Source: an uncultured Paraprevotella sp. (GTDB lineage Bacteria; Bacteroidota; Bacteroidia; Bacteroidales; Bacteroidaceae). From it: a DNA stretch of 45,709 nt. Location of the stretch: NCBI GenBank assembly GCA_944321365.1, contig CALULA010000017.1:1-45709 (forward strand), written 5' to 3'. The notes beneath the pieces are model-generated. The model worked only from the letters and a program-made list of their open reading frames with translations, was not told where the DNA came from and did not search any database. Positions 42,493 through 45,709 of this stretch are shown here, piece by piece (the stretch's first letter is position 1; each line of letters starts with the position of its first letter). The translations under genes were made by a program, and so were the position numbers.

Positions 42493-45183
42493 TCACCGGT
42501 CTCTTTCACTGTGCTCTATCAACAGACGTATTCTGGCATTCAGCTCGTCGCATTCCATCAGAGTCTCCAACGTGAGGTGCATACGGTAACGCCAATAATT
42601 CCTGGGATTGGCCGGAACATTAATCCGTTCAAACCCTACATCAGGATAACGCAACCTGTCGTCGATGGACATCCAATCCTGCCATGAAATCAGGCACAGC
42701 ATGGAAGGCGAATAAAGATGACGTGCCACCACCTCTTCGCAGAGCCATCCGGGAATCGCCGACGGTGCCTTTCCGTCTTTCTGCAGAATCTCGTTGAAAT
42801 ACTGCTGGGTGCGCTCCGCATCCTCTTCCCACCACCCTCGCAGTGTGGGCATGTCATGCGTGAAGATGGTAGCCACGCTCCGATAAGGATTTTCTTCGAG
42901 CCGGGCAAACTTTATCCCCGTCTTTTTGGGCATCGTCTGAATCTCCAGCGTAAGAATCCGTAAAGCTTCCATCACCCAAGGCACACAGTCGGGCACCATG
43001 CCCAGATCCTCCGCACAGACCAACATGCGCGTGGCTCTAATCAGAACGGGCAACTTACGCATGGCCTGCTCATACCAAAAACCGTTATGACGGCGGTAAT
43101 AATAGTCATCATACAAGGCATTGAACGCGCTCTTCTCTTCGCCTGTCAGCCTTTGGTAGAAGTAATCTTGCTGAGCAGCGATGCGCGGATGGTATTTGTC
43201 TTTCTCCTTCGTGTCCGGAATGAACAGCACGTTACTGACCAAAGCATAAAGTCCTTCCCGTAAAGCGACATCCTCCGGCGAGGTTTTCCCGGCAAAAGCC
43301 GCTTCAATCTTGCGTTGCGTGTCATATTCAGGTTTCATCTCATACTCCTCTGCTCCCAAAGGTCGCAGATAGGTCCGCCGCACCTCATCCGCACGGGCTG
43401 CAAAAATCTTTTCCAGTACCCAATCGTTGATATTCGGACGGGTGAAATATCTGGGACGGAAACGCAATCCGTAACGTTCTATCTCTTCCACGCTCAATGG
43501 CAAGGCCGGCGAGAAATGCCCCAGCAGTCCGTGCACGGCATCCGTCGGAATCTCCCAGATGCGGAAGAATCCCAACACATGATCTATACGGTAGGCATCA
43601 AAGTATTCGGCCATCTTGCGGAAACGCCGCACCCACCAGCTGCAGCCATCCTTGAGCATCACTTCCCAGTTGTAAGTAGGGAAGCCCCAGTTCTGGCCGT
43701 TGACGGAGAAATCATCCGGCGGTGCCCCTGCCTGCCCGTCCAGATTGAAATAGTAAGGCTCCACCCAAGCCTCCACACTGTTGCGGCTGATGCCGATGGG
43801 TATGTCTCCTTTCAGAATTACACTCTTGCGACGGGCGTAGTCGCTGGCTGCCTTCAACTGCTCGTGCAGATGGAACTGGACGTAATAATAATAAGCCACG
43901 TTCTCATAATATGGTGAGGAAGGACGGCAGAAAGCACGCATCTTCTCCTCGCAATAAACCGCATGTTCCGGCCACGTGCGGAAGTCGGCCGTCCCATAAC
44001 GGTCGCGCAACACGGAAAAAGCCGCATACGGCACCAACCAATGCTCGTTCTGCTTGAAAAAGTCCTTAAAGGCAGACGAGGCTAACACCTCACGGCCATT
44101 CTGACGATAAACCGCCGTAAGATATTCATGCTTCAACGCCGCCACCGCCTCATAATCCACTTGAGGCAGGCGGTTCAGCCGCTCCCGGCGCTCCTCATAA
44201 CGTGCCATCTCTTCAGCATCGGCCAGGCAGGGCAGCTGACGAAGGTCCATATACTGCGGATGCAAGGCATATATGGAAATGCTGTTATAGGGATAAGAAT
44301 CCAACCATGTGCGGTGAATGGTGGTATCATAAACCGGCAACACCTGAATCACGCGCATGGAAGTCCGACCGGCCCAGTCGACCAACAGTTTCAAATCGCC
44401 AAAGTCGCCCACTCCGCAACTGCCCTCGCTGCGTAAGGAAAAGACAGGAATCACCACTCCCGCAGCTTTCCAGCGACGCTCAGGCATGCGCAAAGGTCCG
44501 TCCGAAACGACCAGAATCTCGTCACGCCCCACACCGGAACGGGACAGCACACGGTTGTCGCCCTCCTCCCATGCTACGAAATTCCCCGAACGTGCATCTA
44601 CCACTACATATTTATATTCTATGGGAAAGGTAATGCCCGTAGCGCTTAACGTCACGCTCCATTCATGCAGCCCCACTTCTTTCATACGGAAAGCGAAATC
44701 CGGATTCCATTCTCCGAGTGCAGGCTGATTGCCCAGCAGAGCCAGTGCCTGGCCGTCCGCCAGCTGAGGGGCTGTCACACGCAACATCAGCGTATGGCTG
44801 AAATAAGGCAACTCTTCACTTACCGGATGTGACGGGCGTACACAGCGAGTGAACGCCGAAGTGTACAAATAAGAAGACAAGGGAACGTCGCGCCAGGCAT
44901 CCGGAAAGATGTAGGTCTTGTTCTGTTCGGCTCTGAAGTAACGGGGAACAATATCCCATTCCATCCGGTAAATGCAGTCATCCCTATAGACACAATAGTT
45001 ATAATAAAAAGCACGGACAGCATGCTCATTGATTGTCAGCTCCCCCGTCCAGATACGCCCGTCGTGAGTTTCCAAAGGGTAAGTCTGCACTTTCTGACGT
45101 CCTTTCTGGTCCACCAGCGTGAGCATGACCCTCAGCTCCTCTCCCCAGTGCGTCACATATTCAATAGAGAAAAGTAATTTCAT
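42493..45183 (-). CDS. malQ: 4-alpha-glucanotransferase with two N-terminal CBM20-like domains (DPE2 type)
   Basis: An 896-residue GH77 enzyme that transfers glucan segments between maltodextrins. Two starch-binding-like CBM20 domains come first (about 1-110, MKLLFSIEYVTHWGEELRVM; and about 130-235, ALLGNQPALGEWNPDFAFRM), as in plant DPE2 and its Bacteroides relatives. The catalytic barrel has the nucleophile Asp in YRIDHVLGFFRIWE, the acid/base Glu in LVCAEDLGMVP and the third acid in THDMPTLRGWW. There is no signal peptide, so the protein is cytoplasmic. It is the first gene of the operon with pulA, which removes the branches it cannot handle. Confidence 0.95.
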   Translation of the reverse strand: MKLLFSIEYVTHWGEELRVMLTLVDQKGRQKVQTYPLETHDGRIWTGELTINEHAVRAFYYNYCVYRDDCIYRMEWDIVPRYFRAEQNKTYIFPDAWRDVPLSSYLYTSAFTRCVRPSHPVSEELPYFSHTLMLRVTAPQLADGQALALLGNQPALGEWNPDFAFRMKEVGLHEWSVTLSATGITFPIEYKYVVVDARSGNFVAWEEGDNRVLSRSGVGRDEILVVSDGPLRMPERRWKAAGVVIPVFSLRSEGSCGVGDFGDLKLLVDWAGRTSMRVIQVLPVYDTTIHRTWLDSYPYNSISIYALHPQYMDLRQLPCLADAEEMARYEERRERLNRLPQVDYEAVAALKHEYLTAVYRQNGREVLASSAFKDFFKQNEHWLVPYAAFSVLRDRYGTADFRTWPEHAVYCEEKMRAFCRPSSPYYENVAYYYYVQFHLHEQLKAASDYARRKSVILKGDIPIGISRNSVEAWVEPYYFNLDGQAGAPPDDFSVNGQNWGFPTYNWEVMLKDGCSWWVRRFRKMAEYFDAYRIDHVLGFFRIWEIPTDAVHGLLGHFSPALPLSVEEIERYGLRFRPRYFTRPNINDWVLEKIFAARADEVRRTYLRPLGAEEYEMKPEYDTQRKIEAAFAGKTSPEDVALREGLYALVSNVLFIPDTKEKDKYHPRIAAQQDYFYQRLTGEEKSAFNALYDDYYYRRHNGFWYEQAMRKLPVLIRATRMLVCAEDLGMVPDCVPWVMEALRILTLEIQTMPKKTGIKFARLEENPYRSVATIFTHDMPTLRGWWEEDAERTQQYFNEILQKDGKAPSAIPGWLCEEVVARHLYSPSMLCLISWQDWMSIDDRLRYPDVGFERINVPANPRNYWRYRMHLTLETLMECDELNARIRLLIEHSERDR

Positions 45184-45210
45184 AGAATTTGCGTCCTTAT
45201 CGGTTCAAGT

Positions 45211-45252
45211 ATATGTACAAAGATAAGACATGAAACAAGGAGCACAAAATAA
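45211..45252 (-). promoter_or_regulatory. Promoter of malQ-pulA
   Basis: On the minus strand a -7 box TATCTTTG (near 45226-45219) is preceded at about 19 bp by TTTG in TATTTTGTGC. Both elements and the spacing match the consensus closely. Confidence 0.75.
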
Positions 45253-45374
45253 AAAATGACTTTTTTTGCACCGCGACCGGGCCTTCTCACATCAGACCGG
45301 TGCGGCATGCCGGAATATCCGCTCCCGGCGGTGCGGCCTCTTTTTGTAAAAGACATGAAAAAAGCGGCCTATTA

Positions 45375-45406
45375 TTTGCATATTCCATGCAGAAAACATA
45401 TCTTTG
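45375..45406 (+). promoter_or_regulatory. Promoter of the noncoding RNA
   Basis: TTTG at 45375-45378 and TATCTTTG at 45399-45406 are separated by 20 bp, a near-perfect Bacteroides promoter. Transcription should start close to 45413. Confidence 0.8.
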
Positions 45407-45412
45407 TAGTAC

Positions 45413-45631
45413 AGAAAAGTGAGCCGCATCGGTTAGATTGGGATACTCATCAAATTATACTGAAAACCGAGAATGCTTCGATCACTAATGGCGGGCCACG
45501 CCTTCGGGTAGCTTAATTGCCGGTGGATTACAAAGGTGACGGGCGCTCAAATCTTATTAGCTCGGAGTTTTCATCACATCATCGATGCGGCTTTTATTAT
45601 AGAAGATGCCTGTCCACAGGCATCTTTTTTT
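45413..45631 (+). ncRNA. Structured noncoding RNA of about 210 nt (6S-like or unassigned)
   Basis: The span from the promoter at 45375-45406 to a strong terminator (45604-45631) has no convincing coding frame but folds well. AGCCGCATCG (45422-45431) pairs with CGATGCGGCT (45583-45592) to close the molecule. TGAAAACCGAG (45461-45471) pairs with CTCGGaGTTTTCA (45561-45573, one bulged A), and CTAAT (45485-45489) with ATTAG (45556-45560). A large asymmetric internal loop lies between the first two stems. Length, closing stem and open loop suggest a 6S-type RNA polymerase regulator, but I do not recognise the sequence and other classes are possible. It is not tmRNA, RNase P RNA or SRP RNA by the motifs I can check. 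Confidence 0.7.
45604..45631 (+). terminator. Intrinsic terminator of the noncoding RNA
   Basis: AGATGCCTG and CAGGCATCT (45604-45612, 45617-45625) form a perfect 9-bp stem with a 4-base loop, followed by seven T. Beyond it, to the window end, I see nothing. Confidence 0.88.
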
Positions 45632-45709
45632 AGGGTCAGCGGATATTTCAGGTTGGTAGCCTTGCCATGTCAGGCATATTGTGTTGCAAGTCTGAACATA
45701 AAGAACCTG

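Noticed and set aside
45256..45516. An 86-codon frame near the window end
   Set aside because: It begins before and runs through the promoter and stems of the structured RNA, with no family resemblance.

Overview
The window looks like chromosomal DNA of a gut Bacteroidales species, most likely Bacteroides or a close relative. The evidence is the promoter class (TAnnTTTG -7 boxes, often with TTTG about 20 nt upstream), a one-protein hybrid two-component regulator with a carbohydrate-degradation cluster, many short-lipobox lipoproteins, fimbrillin-type fimbrial genes, a C10 cysteine protease and an 896-residue 4-alpha-glucanotransferase with two N-terminal starch-binding-like domains.

Region by region. 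(1) 1-3240: the 3' end of an ABC exporter, an acetyltransferase/DHFR-like gene pair with a 4-base overlap, an NlpE-like lipoprotein that has lost the family's CxxC motif, and a decayed sigma-54 activator. (2) 3400-18600: a hybrid two-component regulator and its likely targets. These are an operon GH43 - MFS sugar transporter - GH88, an operon BACON lipoprotein - GH51 arabinofuranosidase, a small probable DNA-binding protein, and a heparinase II/III-like lyase. Lyase plus GH88 suggests cleavage of a uronic-acid polymer with removal of unsaturated uronic acid; GH43 and GH51 suggest arabinose or xylose side chains; the MFS protein would import the released sugar. No SusC/SusD pair is present. The GH43 and lyase genes share a 14-bp upstream motif absent upstream of the other genes here. 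(3) 18662-22120: HD-domain protein then LptD. (4) 22187-24160: secreted C10 protease. (5) 24618-32257: one fimbria-like operon, with a short peptide, a fimbrillin, a lipoprotein carrying a metzincin zinc site, and two paralogous ~750-residue adhesin-like lipoproteins; a promoter and a terminator frame it. (6) 32756-36803: YaaA, phosphonoacetaldehyde hydrolase and 2-aminoethylphosphonate transaminase (degradation of 2-aminoethylphosphonate), and an unrecognised probable HTH protein. (7) 36871-45183: carB, then malQ-pulA for cytoplasmic alpha-glucan metabolism. (8) 45413-45631: a structured noncoding RNA with a near-perfect promoter and terminator.

The least explained signal is a family of short tandem arrays at five places (7483, 16030, 24283, 32529, 40468). 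Each has three to six copies of an 8-bp core, TTGCGCAA or TTCCGCAA, spaced at exactly 22 bp with diverged sequence between. Four arrays are intergenic, two of them flank the fimbrial operon, and one lies inside the lyase coding sequence.
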